Positions 34,504-44,479 of a DNA stretch of 54,886 nt are shown piece after piece. Below the pieces are notes generated by a model. It was not told the DNA's origin. It did not search any database and saw only the letters and a list, made by a program, of their open reading frames with translations. The position numbers were made by a program, and so were the translations under genes. The stretch lies in the IMG/VR virus record IMGVR_UViG_3300019776_000172, positions 1 through 54,886 of that record. One strand, 5' to 3'. Numbering within the stretch: position 1 is the first letter of the stretch; each line of letters opens with the position of its first letter. This DNA comes from a virus.

Positions 34504-35195
34504 TACTTGCCTCCGCGACGGGCCTTTTCCGCCATAAGCTGGTCATAGGAATACGGGATGACACCCATGCGTGCCTGCTGCCGGGCGACTTTAAGCCCCT
34601 GAGAGACCTTGTTAGCATAGGTCTGCGCAGCCTGCCGGAAACGATCTTCGGAAGTGCTTGTCTTCATGACCTGAAGCGCCTTCATAGCGCCCTCAGCTTC
34701 TTTCTCAGACATGGCACCCAGACCCTTCAGGGCCTCAATCGCTTGCGGGAAAGCTTCGCCCCGAGCCTGTTCCAAAAGGTTCGAAAAGTCAGCAGCCTCT
34801 GTAAATGGCACTTCTGTAAAACCGAGGCCGCCCTTGAAGGGGTTGGGCATGCCGACCGTCGCGCTGAAGCCCGGATGGCTCATAAGCTGGCCGAGCGTCG
34901 CCAATGCGTTTTTGGACGTGCTTTCAACCTTTGGAAGGCTGAACTCTGCCTTTGCCGCCTGCTGACCAATGATGTTGCCACGGGCGACTTGCCGCTGCGT
35001 ATCAGCCTTTTCCATAGCAGACTGAGGCTTCTGCGGCGGATTGGCGAGAGACCGCTGATAGTTCAGGCGCGCGTTCTCAATGTCCAAATACTTCTTCTGA
35101 AGATCAGCGAGATTAGCCTGCTCGGGCACGGTCGGTTGGCTGGCGCTTGCTGCGGGGCCGCGAAATTTTGGCAAGGGCTTAGGTGTGGTAGCCAT
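34503..35195 (-). CDS. Internal virion protein, unknown
   Basis: This 230-residue protein is mostly helical, Ala/Gln/Lys-rich, starting MATTPKPLPKFRGPAASASQ. It contains DFSNLLEQARGEAFPQAIEA and LKGLGAMSEKEAEGAMKALQ. It resembles the P22-type ejection-protein class in composition and neighbourhood. Start and stop touch the neighbouring genes closely. No catalytic motif. Confidence 0.6.
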   Translation of the reverse strand: MATTPKPLPKFRGPAASASQPTVPEQANLADLQKKYLDIENARLNYQRSLANPPQKPQSAMEKADTQRQVARGNIIGQQAAKAEFSLPKVESTSKNALATLGQLMSHPGFSATVGMPNPFKGGLGFTEVPFTEAADFSNLLEQARGEAFPQAIEALKGLGAMSEKEAEGAMKALQVMKTSTSEDRFRQAAQTYANKVSQGLKVARQQARMGVIPYSYDQLMAEKARRGGK

Positions 35196-35197
35196 TG

Positions 35198-36040
35198 TTA
35201 TCCTCCGTAAATTTCAGAAGCGCCGTAGCCATAAAGACCGTCAAATGTCCTCCGAGCCTCCGCCTTCAGGTCTTCAGAAACTTCAGGGTCGCTCAAATAT
35301 GCCTGCAACTCATCAACGTCCTCGGGGACCGGCTGCTTGATAACACTTCCGTACTTGCTGTGACGGAGGCGCATATCAGGGCCAACGCGAGCGGATGGCG
35401 CTGTGCCCGTCTTTTTGCCTGCCGCCGCACGGGCGCGCATCAGGGCCAGCTCATTCTTCAGGACATCACCCTGTGCCTCGACCTCACCCGTCTGGTACTG
35501 CTGCTGAAGCTTCATCAAAGCCTCTGCGCGCTCCTGACCGGCTGTGCGCTGCGCCTTGGCAATGTTCGAGAAAACCGGCGAGAGATTGGCAAGCGTACCC
35601 TTGAAGCCGGGCATGCTGGTCGGGCTCAGAAACGCCTGAGACATGGCAAAAAGCTGCTCAGAGAGGCTCGGGCCGCGATAGTTCTGCTCGATGTATACCT
35701 TAGCGTCTTCAAACTGCTTGCGACGCATTTCTTGGGCCTGCTTGATGAAAGCAGCGTTGCGGGTCTCCCAATTGGCGTACTCGTCCGCCTTCGGGCCAAC
35801 GGCGAGGTTTTTACCCTCATCAGCAGTGTCATCTGCTGCATCTTCAGTCGCGACGGCCAGATCGTTCTCGTCTTCCATATCTTCACCCCCGCCCATCCCG
35901 TCGGCTTTAATGGCCTTAAATTCGACCGGATCAGGTTCTATCTCAATACCGTGCTGGCGCAAATATGCATTCGCAGCGTCAAGGCCACGGCTGCGCACTA
36001 ATTCATCAAAGTTTGTTTGCGTGATGAAATTACGGTCCAC
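35198..36040 (-). CDS. Internal virion protein, unknown (GTG start)
   Basis: This 280-residue protein starts at the GTG at 36040 (MDRNFITQTNFDELVRSRGL), overlapping the preceding stop. An acidic stretch (about 48-75) precedes helices such as EMRRKQFEDAKVYIEQNYRG and RAEALMKLQQQYQTGEVEAQ. It is in the internal-protein block after the nozzle gene. Function inferred from position only. Confidence 0.6.
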   Translation of the reverse strand: MDRNFITQTNFDELVRSRGLDAANAYLRQHGIEIEPDPVEFKAIKADGMGGGEDMEDENDLAVATEDAADDTADEGKNLAVGPKADEYANWETRNAAFIKQAQEMRRKQFEDAKVYIEQNYRGPSLSEQLFAMSQAFLSPTSMPGFKGTLANLSPVFSNIAKAQRTAGQERAEALMKLQQQYQTGEVEAQGDVLKNELALMRARAAAGKKTGTAPSARVGPDMRLRHSKYGSVIKQPVPEDVDELQAYLSDPEVSEDLKAEARRTFDGLYGYGASEIYGG

Positions 36041-37079
36041 GTTTCAGAGCCTCGTCAAGAATGCCACCAAGCCCAGTAAGAGCACCCAGAACCGTCGCAG
36101 CGGTGCCCGGGGCCCCCTTATAGTCAACGCCGCTCGGAACAATACCCTCTTCAATCGTCGCGGCAGGCGCGGCCGCTGCAACACCCTTAAAGGTCGCGAG
36201 AGCCTTATCGATCTGCTCTTGCGGATAACCCTGCTGACGGAGGAAGTCGGCGTAGGCAACGTCAAGGTTCTTCTGGTTCAAGGCCTGCTGCTGCGCGCCA
36301 ACGCCCGTGACAGCTTCAGCGCCCTTGAGACCCAGAGCCTGCTCAGATGCTGCAAGGCCACCAAGCTGTTCAGCGGCCGAAAGTGTGCGGTTCAGGTCAG
36401 TTCCAGCAAGGGTGCCTGCCGTGGTTGCCAGAGTGCCCATGCGGGACAGATCAGCCGCAGAAAGACCCGCAGCCTCAGAGTAACCAGCCCGCAGCGCCTC
36501 AGCCTGCTTGCCGAGGATGTCGCTGCTGGTGTCGCGGATGGCACGAGCCGTGTCCGTCATCATGCCGCTGGGCGTCAATGCACCACCTCGACCCCCGAGA
36601 CCAAGCTGACCCGCTTGAATGTAGCGGCCCTCAATGCCGGGCATGATGTTTTCAAGAAGGTTTCGCGAGCCAAGTTCGGCGATCCGGTTCACAACCTGCT
36701 CGGTGTACGGGTTCATGTACTGGCCGATATTGGCGACCGTGCTCTGACCCGCTTGCGTCATGTAGGGCTGGGCGGCAGACATTGCGCCCGGTGCGTTGAT
36801 TACACCCTTTGTCGCCTCAGAGGCTGCCGTGAGACCGGGCTGATACGCGGTCGCAGCAGTGCCCGTCATCCCAAAGCCCCGCGTCTGTTCCGGCGTAAAG
36901 CCAGCAACGCGCGGCATTGGAGCAGGCTCATACGGGCGGTTCATCAACGCGCCCTGATTTGACAAAAGGTCCATGGCGTAATTGGAGTACCAATCCGGAA
37001 GAACCGTCTGTGTCGTCATCGACTTGACGGCGGACCCGGCTGGGATCTGGCCGTTGTTCATGAAGTCACTGAGCGCCAT
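36030..37079 (-). CDS. Internal virion protein, Ala/Gly-rich
   Basis: This 349-residue protein is Ala/Gly/Thr-rich and helical, with segments such as MNPYTEQVVNRIAELGSRNL and GYPQEQIDKALATFKGVAAA. The N-terminal half reads LPDWYSNYAMDLLSNQGALM and FTPEQTRGFG, a pattern seen in proteins encoded beside ejection genes of marine podophages. It probably forms part of the DNA ejection machinery. The start overlaps the previous stop by one base. Confidence 0.65.
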   Translation of the reverse strand: MALSDFMNNGQIPAGSAVKSMTTQTVLPDWYSNYAMDLLSNQGALMNRPYEPAPMPRVAGFTPEQTRGFGMTGTAATAYQPGLTAASEATKGVINAPGAMSAAQPYMTQAGQSTVANIGQYMNPYTEQVVNRIAELGSRNLLENIMPGIEGRYIQAGQLGLGGRGGALTPSGMMTDTARAIRDTSSDILGKQAEALRAGYSEAAGLSAADLSRMGTLATTAGTLAGTDLNRTLSAAEQLGGLAASEQALGLKGAEAVTGVGAQQQALNQKNLDVAYADFLRQQGYPQEQIDKALATFKGVAAAAPAATIEEGIVPSGVDYKGAPGTAATVLGALTGLGGILDEALKRGP

Positions 37080-38800
37080 TAGATACGTCCTCCTGCCAGA
37101 TACCGTTCCGGCTTCTTTGCATTCACGCTAAACTCGCCCTTGGCAAGCTTTTGACCCTTGTGCTTGCGCACGTTAACACGAAATTCGTCCAACACCTGAG
37201 CGCCCGCCTTCGGAGATCCGTTGCCAAGCAGGGCGACAGTTTCTGCATCCATGACGTATTCGCCGTCGGACAGCATCGCCGGGATCTCGTCACTGCGTCC
37301 GTCGCCGGGGCCTTGCACGGCGAAGGACCGGTCAGGCCCATCGCCGTGCGCCTCACCCCCGTGAGCGTAGCCACGCTGGGGGACGTAGCTGAAGAAACTC
37401 GCCTCGGGGCCGAAGCCATATTTTGTCCAGTCGCGGGGTTCACCGTTGACGGTGCCGATCTCTGCTGCCGGACGAACAGCAAAATTGGACGACGCCCCCG
37501 GCATAGTCGGTGCAGGGAGCTTTGCAGAGAACCTCGGATTGAGGGCTGTGCCAGCGCCAGTGTATGTTGCGCCGGAACCACCACCACCGCCAAGCAACCC
37601 ACCAATCGTGGAAACCCCAAGGCTGGCAAGCTTCAGATAGTCGCTTGGACGCAGGGCGCTCGTAACCTTATCAAGGAAGCCCGGCTCTTTGACGGTATCG
37701 ATAGGACCGACTTCAGACGTTGGAGGGGGCGCTTCGGGAGTGATCGGGGGAACCGTGTTCGCAAGGCTCTGCAAAAGCTCAGGGAGTTGAGTGACGGGCG
37801 TTAGCGGGCCAATAGTTCCGAGGCTGAGAGGCTTCTGCGCGGTGACAACAATCTCCTCAGGGGTTGCACCAGCCGCAGTTTCAGATCCGGTGGCGGACGG
37901 CGCTGTAGACCCAGCACCTGCGCTACCTGCTGAGGAGAGCGCTCCAGCGGCGGTTCCTGTGCCAATAGCAAGAGGTGCAATCGCCTCAAGTCCGGTGGCA
38001 GCAGCAGCAGGGGCGGTTACAAGGATTGTGCCAGCCTCGGGCACTACGGGCAGCAGAGAGGACGCAGCAGCGGCTGGGGCAAGTGCGGCAGTGCCAAGAC
38101 CGGCACCTGCCAGTGCAGTATTTGCGCCCGCCTGAATTGCGGCAAGGTTCGCAGGAAGAGACGCAAGGCCCTGACTTGCCAGCGATGTTCCCGCGCCCAA
38201 TCCAGCACTACCCCCGCTCCCGCCAAGGCCAGCACCAGCCGCACCAGCGCCGCCTCCACCCTGCGCGCCAAGCAAGGCGTTACCACCAAAGTACGCCCCA
38301 GCCGTTGCCGCAATCGGCGTAAGCATCGGGATCAGCATGTCTTTGATGAAGCTGTTCGGTCGATCACCCGCAATCGGAATGCCGTACTGGTCGCCAACCT
38401 TCACCGCTTCGCCAAATCCAGACGGCAGCATAGTGTGCATATCCAGCGTTGCACCAGTCGGTGCTCCACCCATGTCAAGCAATCGCCAGTCCGCCTTGCC
38501 GCCTTGCGGGACAAGTTCATTGTTGATTATGCTCAGGATGTTCTGAATTTCTTCTGCACTGCTGCCAGCGGCAAGTTGCTGCCCAGTCCGGTTATCAATA
38601 AGGACATATTGCTTGCCGGGATAAAGCCCAACCTCACCATTTTGACCAAAACTTACGGCATTCCCATAAGTGAGAAAGTTTGGCGTCATATACTCAGTCG
38701 GTAGTAGGTTTCGGCTGGCAAGAACCTGCTCGCGCTGAGACGGATCGCGGCCACGGGCGTCCAAAATAGCCTGCAATTCTTCTTGAGTTAGAGCGGCCAT
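37079..38800 (-). CDS. Internal virion protein with conserved C-terminal domain
   Basis: In this 573-residue protein, the middle (about 155-350) is very rich in Gly, Ala and Pro with hydrophobic stretches (MLIPMLTPIAATAGAYFGGN). The last 100 residues hold a conserved region: GGEAHGDGPDRSFAVQGPGD, GRSDEIPAMLSDGEYVMDAE, TVALLGNGSPKAGAQVLDEF. This region recurs in virion proteins of podophages and is often found at their C-termini. The role is probably DNA ejection or internal core structure. Confidence 0.7.
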   Translation of the reverse strand: MAALTQEELQAILDARGRDPSQREQVLASRNLLPTEYMTPNFLTYGNAVSFGQNGEVGLYPGKQYVLIDNRTGQQLAAGSSAEEIQNILSIINNELVPQGGKADWRLLDMGGAPTGATLDMHTMLPSGFGEAVKVGDQYGIPIAGDRPNSFIKDMLIPMLTPIAATAGAYFGGNALLGAQGGGGAGAAGAGLGGSGGSAGLGAGTSLASQGLASLPANLAAIQAGANTALAGAGLGTAALAPAAAASSLLPVVPEAGTILVTAPAAAATGLEAIAPLAIGTGTAAGALSSAGSAGAGSTAPSATGSETAAGATPEEIVVTAQKPLSLGTIGPLTPVTQLPELLQSLANTVPPITPEAPPPTSEVGPIDTVKEPGFLDKVTSALRPSDYLKLASLGVSTIGGLLGGGGGSGATYTGAGTALNPRFSAKLPAPTMPGASSNFAVRPAAEIGTVNGEPRDWTKYGFGPEASFFSYVPQRGYAHGGEAHGDGPDRSFAVQGPGDGRSDEIPAMLSDGEYVMDAETVALLGNGSPKAGAQVLDEFRVNVRKHKGQKLAKGEFSVNAKKPERYLAGGRI

Positions 38801-39036
38801 CAGTTGTCCTTCTCAAGCATTGGATAAACCCGCATCGCCCATTCCCGCCAATCATCAAATTGATATGGATCAGGGAGGACGCGCTGCGTAAATGGAGACG
38901 CGCGTACAAATCCTACCGCCCAGCCTTGCCACTCAGTCTCGTCGATAAGCTTACCGAAAGCCCAAGCGTCACTTACGTTCAATATAACAGCATCCGCCCA
39001 TTCGAGCAATGTCATACCAATAGGGTTGACGGACAT
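38800..39036 (-). CDS. Small protein between nozzle and internal genes
   Basis: This 78-residue protein starts MSVNPIGMTLLEWADAVILN and continues YQFDDWREWAMRVYPMLEKD. Small proteins of this shape follow the gp10-like gene in related podophages. It overlaps both neighbours by one base. Role unknown, perhaps a tail accessory. Confidence 0.7.
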   Translation of the reverse strand: MSVNPIGMTLLEWADAVILNVSDAWAFGKLIDETEWQGWAVGFVRASPFTQRVLPDPYQFDDWREWAMRVYPMLEKDN

Positions 39037-40811
39037 CAGCCGATCACCGTGCCGTCACCCGGCTGGAGGTGAGCGAGCACAAGGCCCATCTGGTAATCCC
39101 CGCCAATGGTGTTGCTCTGGAAACGGAAGCGAAGCTCGCGCCTTTGCTCCTTAAAGTACACGACCTGCTCCTGCGGCGTCTGCGGACTTTCGTGGATTGT
39201 CTTGAGCTCCCCATTGACCTCGGGAGCCCTTGCATTCGCCCGGCCCATGGCCTGCACAGTCATGTCACCAGACTGCACAAAGTCAGGCTCCATCATCAGC
39301 ACCTGAAGCGCCTTGCTCGTCTGAGACTGCACAGGAAGCGACAAATCGGCCGTTTCAAAGAAGCTCAGGATCGGGTTCGTGCTCGTGCCATCGATCTCGT
39401 CTGTACCGATCTCGTGGACCCAGAACTTATACGGCTGGACAAAGGTGAGGTTGAACGTGGCAGACGTACCCGTTCCCCCAGTTACAGCAACCGGGTTGGT
39501 CGGCTTCGTCGTATAATTGCCCGCGTTCGTGATCGTGATGCCGGTGATGCCGCCACTGCCGTTCACCGTTGAGACTGTCAGCTCGACCGGGATCGAGCCA
39601 ATGCCACCAGTCACGAGGAGGGTGTCACCGGCCGTGTAACCAGATCCGGCAGCATTGATCGCGGCAGCACTTGCCTGATAGTTCTGCTCTTCAACGCCAG
39701 ACATCAGCGGCTTGCGGAACACCGCCGGAGAGACGCCCGCGCCACGGCCGCCATTGGGGAGCGGGGTGTCGTACCAAGTGTTCTCGCGCACGTTGTAGAT
39801 GATGGCGTGGTTTGGCTCCTCGCTCGTCCCGAACGGGAAGCACCACCAGATTTCACCAAAGCGCGGAACCTTGATCGCGAAAACCTTCTGCCGCATGGCA
39901 TAGTTCAGGTTGTCGAAGAAGAAGTTGAGATTGAGAGGGTTCGGCACTTCGCGCACGACGCCGTTGAACATCAGAAAGCGGTCGCTGCCGATCCAGTAGA
40001 AGACGCCATCATACTCGATGACCGACTGGGCGGACAGGATCGAGGATTGCGTGCTGATCGTGTCAAACTGGAAGATGGCCGTGCTGCCGACATAGGTCAT
40101 GCGGACTAAGCTGTCAGCCGACCAGAAGAGACCCGAGGGGCTGTTTCCGGGACCACCACGCAGAGGCATGCCGCGCACGATCTTCTGGCCTGTCACATAG
40201 GCAAACCCAGCCCCTGAGCCTGTAAAGTCATCAGGAGAGTTGGGAACCGACCACGCAACGTACCCGTCGTTCCCAAAGGCCACCGTGTAGGGCGGTAAGG
40301 AAACCACCCCACCAGTGACGCTGAAATTAGCAGGCACCGTTGTGACTTGTGTCAGGGCCGACGTGCCCAGAAGATCCCCGACAAACAGGGCACCGCCATC
40401 GCTGTTGCAAATGCAGTTCAGGTTCGGTGCGACCTGAGCCACGATCTGGCTGCCATTGGTCGTGTCATAGGCGACATCAAACTGCCAGAGGTTGGCATCG
40501 CTTGCCGTGAAACCACTTGAGGGTGTCCGGTTGGTGATGACGCTCGTGTTGTAGCTGCCGTCAATATAGAACCGCTCGACATAGTTCCCAGATCCGGCAT
40601 GGATGTAGGTGAGCTGGTCCTGCGTGTATTCGTGAAGCGTGCGGGGCAGGCCGATCAAAAACTTGTTGATCGAGCGATAGCCAGCGATCTTACGCGGCAG
40701 CCCGCGCTGAAACCTGACCCATTGGCCGTCAACGTAATTGTCGCCTTCAAACTTTGTGCCATCGCGCTTGATGCCGGGCTTGGAGACGATCTGGACGATG
40801 TTCTCAGGCAT
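39036..40811 (-). CDS. P22 gp10-like tail nozzle/stabilisation protein
   Basis: This 591-residue protein has the gp10-like plan. The N-terminus is KRDGTKFEGDNYVDGQWVRF followed by RGLPRKIAGYRS. A beta-propeller part follows (FWSADSLVRMTYVGSTAIFQ, FYWIGSDRFLMFNG and FGEIWWCFPFGTSEEPNHAI). The C-terminus, ELRFRFQSNTIGGDYQMGLV, is the family's hallmark. It closes the tail tube below the portal adaptor and helps hold packaged DNA. An inserted Gly-rich beta segment lies at about 382-450 (for example AAGSGYTAGDTLLVTGG), resembling fibre repeats. Confidence 0.85.
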   Translation of the reverse strand: MPENIVQIVSKPGIKRDGTKFEGDNYVDGQWVRFQRGLPRKIAGYRSINKFLIGLPRTLHEYTQDQLTYIHAGSGNYVERFYIDGSYNTSVITNRTPSSGFTASDANLWQFDVAYDTTNGSQIVAQVAPNLNCICNSDGGALFVGDLLGTSALTQVTTVPANFSVTGGVVSLPPYTVAFGNDGYVAWSVPNSPDDFTGSGAGFAYVTGQKIVRGMPLRGGPGNSPSGLFWSADSLVRMTYVGSTAIFQFDTISTQSSILSAQSVIEYDGVFYWIGSDRFLMFNGVVREVPNPLNLNFFFDNLNYAMRQKVFAIKVPRFGEIWWCFPFGTSEEPNHAIIYNVRENTWYDTPLPNGGRGAGVSPAVFRKPLMSGVEEQNYQASAAAINAAGSGYTAGDTLLVTGGIGSIPVELTVSTVNGSGGITGITITNAGNYTTKPTNPVAVTGGTGTSATFNLTFVQPYKFWVHEIGTDEIDGTSTNPILSFFETADLSLPVQSQTSKALQVLMMEPDFVQSGDMTVQAMGRANARAPEVNGELKTIHESPQTPQEQVVYFKEQRRELRFRFQSNTIGGDYQMGLVLAHLQPGDGTVIG

Positions 40812-40814
40812 AAC

Positions 40815-41336
40815 TTAAGTCGTCTCCGTGAGGGTCGCTTCAACGGTGCAATTCGGTCCATAAATAACCTGAGAATTGGCATCCGTTATGCGGCAGCGAT
40901 ACACGCCAGTTGCGGTAACGGTCTGACCAACAGCAACAGTAATGTTTCTCGAAAACGTCGTGCTTGAGGACGTGCTGGTATTCGGCGTGAACGTGTCACC
41001 GCTGACATATTGCCAAAGATACGAATACGGCGCTGTCCCTCCAACGACAGTCCCAGCAGAAGCTGAAGACGTGGTCACGGTGGAGGTGCCAGCACCAAGT
41101 CGCGTTGCACTTCCGGTAACAAGCGTAGATCCGCCACTGACTGAGAATTTGCTGGTCCCGTAAAAGTTTCTAAGGCTGATTGCGCCAGAGGAAGGAACGG
41201 CCCCGTAGGTTCCCGTTGTCCCGGCTGGAACATTTGCACCGCCAGCATAGTATTCATTCAAGCCAATGGGGTTCGACCCGCCAAACTCTGTTTGGACGGT
41301 AGAAAGGGAAATAGCTCCACTGGCCGGGATCGCCAT
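40815..41336 (-). CDS. Small tail protein with Ig-like domain
   Basis: In this 173-residue protein, the N-terminal stretch ISLSTVQTEFGGSNPIGLNE followed by YYAGGANVP is a recurring fibre or tail appendage motif. The C-terminal 100 residues form a bacterial Ig-like fold (VVGGTAPYSYLWQYVSGDTF, VTATGVYRCRITDANSQV). It lies between the S74 fibre and the nozzle gene, so it is probably a tail appendage or receptor-binding accessory. Confidence 0.75.
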   Translation of the reverse strand: MAIPASGAISLSTVQTEFGGSNPIGLNEYYAGGANVPAGTTGTYGAVPSSGAISLRNFYGTSKFSVSGGSTLVTGSATRLGAGTSTVTTSSASAGTVVGGTAPYSYLWQYVSGDTFTPNTSTSSSTTFSRNITVAVGQTVTATGVYRCRITDANSQVIYGPNCTVEATLTETT

Positions 41337-43762
41337 TACTCAGCATCCTTTCCAACCTGAGCACGCAGCATTTCAACCTCAGCGCGCAGCTCGTTGATCG
41401 CGCGGAAGGCAACAGCCACCAGCTTTTCATAGTCAACAGCCAGCGAGCCGTCTTGGCGCTCGCGAACAGCCAACGGGAATGCCTGCTGGACATCCTGAGC
41501 GATGACGCCAAAGTCGCTCTTGCGGACAAAATACCCGTCCTCGCCGCCATGCTCTGCGATATAGGCATCCGTCCAGTCAAAGGTCTTTCCACCGACCTGC
41601 TGCACGACACCGAGGGCATCTTGAATGTCAGCGATGTTTTCCTTGAAGCGGATATCAGACGAGTAATACGCCGTGATATTGTTCGTCGCGCGGATTTCGC
41701 CAGCGGTGCCAGACCCTGCTGTACCAACACCAAGGCTGTTCACCTGATAGTTGTTGCCGGTATTCAAGGCGTTCGCGGTCGTCGCAGTGGTTGCAGTGGT
41801 TGCCGATGTTGCGCTGGTCGCAGTGGCGGCATTCCCGCTAATACCGATGCCCCAAGTACCGGTTGCACCTGAGCCACTTGTTGAGGGCACGTCCAAGGCA
41901 AGACGTGCACCAGACGAAGTTGCAGCGCCCGTGCCACCGTTGGCGATAGCAAGCGTGCCACCAAGCGTGATTGTGCCAGCCCCGGTGATAGGTCCACCGG
42001 ACGTCGTGAGGCCTGTTGTGCCGCCGCTGACTGCAACGGACGTAACCGTACCACCACCAGACGTTGAGGCGATTGTGATCGATCCACTGCCATTGGTGAT
42101 GCTGATGCCGGAGCCAGCCGTCAGCGTCGCCTTGGTGAGCGTATTGCCGGTGCTGTTACCGATCAGCAACTGACCATCGGTATAGGACGTCTGCCCTGTG
42201 CCGCCGTTGGCGACCGGAAGCGCGGTGCCGGAAAGGGATACAGCAAGCGTTCCGGACGTGGTGATGGGGCTGCCCGTCACAGAGAGGAACGACGGTACAG
42301 TCATGCCCACACTGGTTACAGATCCCGAGCCAGTGCCAACGGCGACCCCGTTGATGAACAGGCCCGTCGCATTCAGAGTTCCATTGCCCTGCGCGCCGCC
42401 AGATGGTGCGCCGATCTGAATGCCAGCCGTGTTCGTCAGGCTTGTAATGTCAGCGTTCGTGCCAGAGGCCGCCGCGCCAAGGTTCGTGCGAGCGCCGGAT
42501 GCGTTCGCGCTCCCAGTGCCACCCTGAGCCACAGAGAGAGGCGTGGTGAGGCCAGTGAGCGACGTGATGTCACTATTCGCCCCAGAGGCAGCAGCGGTAA
42601 TCGCAGAGCGTGCAGCGGCCGTCGTGGCAGCCGTAAAGACCGAAGTGCCGATCCCAGTGCCGCCGAGGTTGGTCAAAGCAGAGGGCGCGTTGTTGGCCCC
42701 CGTGCCGCCCTGCGCAATCGAAACGATCCCCGCAAACGCAGCGGCCGTCGTCGCCTGCACAATGTCGGTGCCGTCCGAGTAATAGATACCCGTCGTGCCC
42801 TGCGGGATCGAGACCGGAGATGCACTCCCAGCGACGCGAATAGAGAGCGTATACGCGCCCGTCGTGCCATTGTTGATCCAGTATTGCTGGACCGTGGCGG
42901 GCACCACAACGGTGACGTTTCCACTCAGCGAGCCGGTAAACTTGTACGCAATGCGATTAAGCTCGGAGCCGGACAGCGTGTAGGTGCCGGTCGTCACCGC
43001 GATAGACGTATAGTCGAAGGCAAAGACAGCCTGCTGGCCCAAGCCAATCGTATACCACTCGATACCGTCCGTGACGACGCTCGCGCTATCGCCCGGCTGC
43101 AAGGTCAGGGTGCTGGCGTTGTTGATCTGCTCAGAGCCCGATGGGTCAATGACAAGGTCGCCAGAGCCTGCGTTGCACAGATTGATGAACCAGCCATTCG
43201 TCGCGGAGACAGCGGTCGGCAGGACCACAGTGCCGAGGCCACCCGTCCAGACAAACGTCTTCGCGCGGTCGGCTGTCGTCACGCTCGTCGGCGTAGAAGA
43301 GAAGTCGACAACCGGCGAGGTCTGGGCAAGCGTCGAGCCAAGAGCGACGATGCCGGGGCCAGCCAGCGTGGAGGCCTGAGCCTGCGCCGTGGAGGCACCA
43401 TAGCGGAAGGTGCGCCAAGTACCCGCGACCGTCGAGTTGTTGGTCAGATAGATCTGCCACTGCTCACCGGCACCCATGCTCAAGATGGCGTTGCCGCCCG
43501 CCGTGTTGACGGTGACGATGTTCGGGCCGAGGTTGTTGAACAGGATCGTCTGGCCGACACCGACCTTCGTCGCGTCCGGCATGGTGATCGTGTAGATGCC
43601 CGTCGGCGTCACGTCGATGATGCGAGCCACGACGTTATTGCCGGTGGTCGCCTCAAGCGGCCACTCCAGCGTGGTGTTGCCGGACAGGGTCAGCGCAAGG
43701 TAGGAAACATCAGAGGGGTAAATGACGTTGCCGCCAAAGACCTGAGTAAACGACGTGGACAT
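41336..43762 (-). CDS. Tail fibre with peptidase S74 chaperone domain
   Basis: This 808-residue fibre has a beta-rich N-terminal half. It is followed by multiple short repeats of the LAVANGGTGAT type (GGTLAIANGGTGAATSSGAR, PLSVAQGGTGSANASGARTN). A C-terminal S74 intramolecular chaperone begins SSDIRFKENIADIQDALGVV and continues FGVIAQDVQQAFPLAVRERQ and YEKLVAVAFRAINELRAEVE. The Ser at SSDIR and the Lys in RFKENI form the autocleavage pair of the family. The chaperone trimerises and folds the fibre, then is removed. Confidence 0.9.
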   Translation of the reverse strand: MSTSFTQVFGGNVIYPSDVSYLALTLSGNTTLEWPLEATTGNNVVARIIDVTPTGIYTITMPDATKVGVGQTILFNNLGPNIVTVNTAGGNAILSMGAGEQWQIYLTNNSTVAGTWRTFRYGASTAQAQASTLAGPGIVALGSTLAQTSPVVDFSSTPTSVTTADRAKTFVWTGGLGTVVLPTAVSATNGWFINLCNAGSGDLVIDPSGSEQINNASTLTLQPGDSASVVTDGIEWYTIGLGQQAVFAFDYTSIAVTTGTYTLSGSELNRIAYKFTGSLSGNVTVVVPATVQQYWINNGTTGAYTLSIRVAGSASPVSIPQGTTGIYYSDGTDIVQATTAAAFAGIVSIAQGGTGANNAPSALTNLGGTGIGTSVFTAATTAAARSAITAAASGANSDITSLTGLTTPLSVAQGGTGSANASGARTNLGAAASGTNADITSLTNTAGIQIGAPSGGAQGNGTLNATGLFINGVAVGTGSGSVTSVGMTVPSFLSVTGSPITTSGTLAVSLSGTALPVANGGTGQTSYTDGQLLIGNSTGNTLTKATLTAGSGISITNGSGSITIASTSGGGTVTSVAVSGGTTGLTTSGGPITGAGTITLGGTLAIANGGTGAATSSGARLALDVPSTSGSGATGTWGIGISGNAATATSATSATTATTATTANALNTGNNYQVNSLGVGTAGSGTAGEIRATNNITAYYSSDIRFKENIADIQDALGVVQQVGGKTFDWTDAYIAEHGGEDGYFVRKSDFGVIAQDVQQAFPLAVRERQDGSLAVDYEKLVAVAFRAINELRAEVEMLRAQVGKDAE

Positions 43763-43764
43763 TA

Positions 43765-44418
43765 TTATGCCTCCTTGCGCACAGCGGAGCGGTCGAGGAT
43801 CTTGGCAAGGTCTTCGCCGTTGAGCATCGCCGCCGAGCGGTCATACATAGTTTGCCAAACAGGAATGCGGTCGTCGTTCTTCAGGAACGGCGTCGCCTCA
43901 AGAAGCGAACCGTACAGCAGAAGCTGCGGCGCATATTCGGTGATCCAGTTGCTCTGCACCGCGTCATCAAGGAGCGGCGGCAGCTCGTAATACAGGATCT
44001 CAAAAGGATAATCAGCGTTCGGTGTCGGCGCGATCAGCCAGTGATTATAGTCGTAATCGCTGTAGAAGACCGGCTCATCCGTATCGAGAGCATTGGGCCA
44101 ATAGGTCCGCAGATACTCATAGTCGCGGGTGAACAGGAACTTGCGCTGGTTGTTCGTCGCGCCAACACCGATGTTGATCGAAATTGTGTCGCGCCAGCGG
44201 TCGGGCTTCGGGAGCACTGAGCTGCCTGCATCGAGCGTGCCAGTCACCACATTGATGAAGCCTTGGATCTTCAGCTCGCGGGCGATCCGACGCTCCGCCA
44301 AATTGATCAGGCGGGGGATCTGCTCATAAACAACCGCGTCCGACGCAAGTGTGGCCCCGCGCTCAAGATAGCGCCTGACATCTTCCTTTAGAGATGTGAA
44401 CGTCATGGTTGTGGACAT
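43765..44418 (-). CDS. SU10-type tail adaptor protein
   Basis: This 217-residue protein starts MTFTSLKEDVRRYLERGATL and has YEQIPRLINLAERRIARELK, a beta middle (PDRWRDTISINIGVG, FLFTRDYEYLRTYWPNALDT) and ILYYELPPLLDDAVQSNWIT. This is the layout of the phage adaptor family (SU10 adaptor) that joins portal and tail. It sits next to the fibre and nozzle genes. The ATG at 44418 follows AGGATAAGCC. Confidence 0.75.
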   Translation of the reverse strand: MSTTMTFTSLKEDVRRYLERGATLASDAVVYEQIPRLINLAERRIARELKIQGFINVVTGTLDAGSSVLPKPDRWRDTISINIGVGATNNQRKFLFTRDYEYLRTYWPNALDTDEPVFYSDYDYNHWLIAPTPNADYPFEILYYELPPLLDDAVQSNWITEYAPQLLLYGSLLEATPFLKNDDRIPVWQTMYDRSAAMLNGEDLAKILDRSAVRKEA

Positions 44419-44452
44419 GGCTTATCCTATATCACTGCCCGCAAGATTGTAA

Positions 44453-44474
44453 CAGCCCCGCCGAAGCGGGGCTG
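44453..44474 (-). terminator. Intrinsic terminator after the lysis cassette
   Basis: A nine-base-pair stem (CAGCCCCGC/GCGGGGCTG) with a TTCG loop in minus-strand RNA, followed by TTACAATCTTG. It lies five bases after the stop of the holin-like gene. It is the strongest terminator seen in the late block. Confidence 0.7.
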
Positions 44475-44479
44475 AGTAC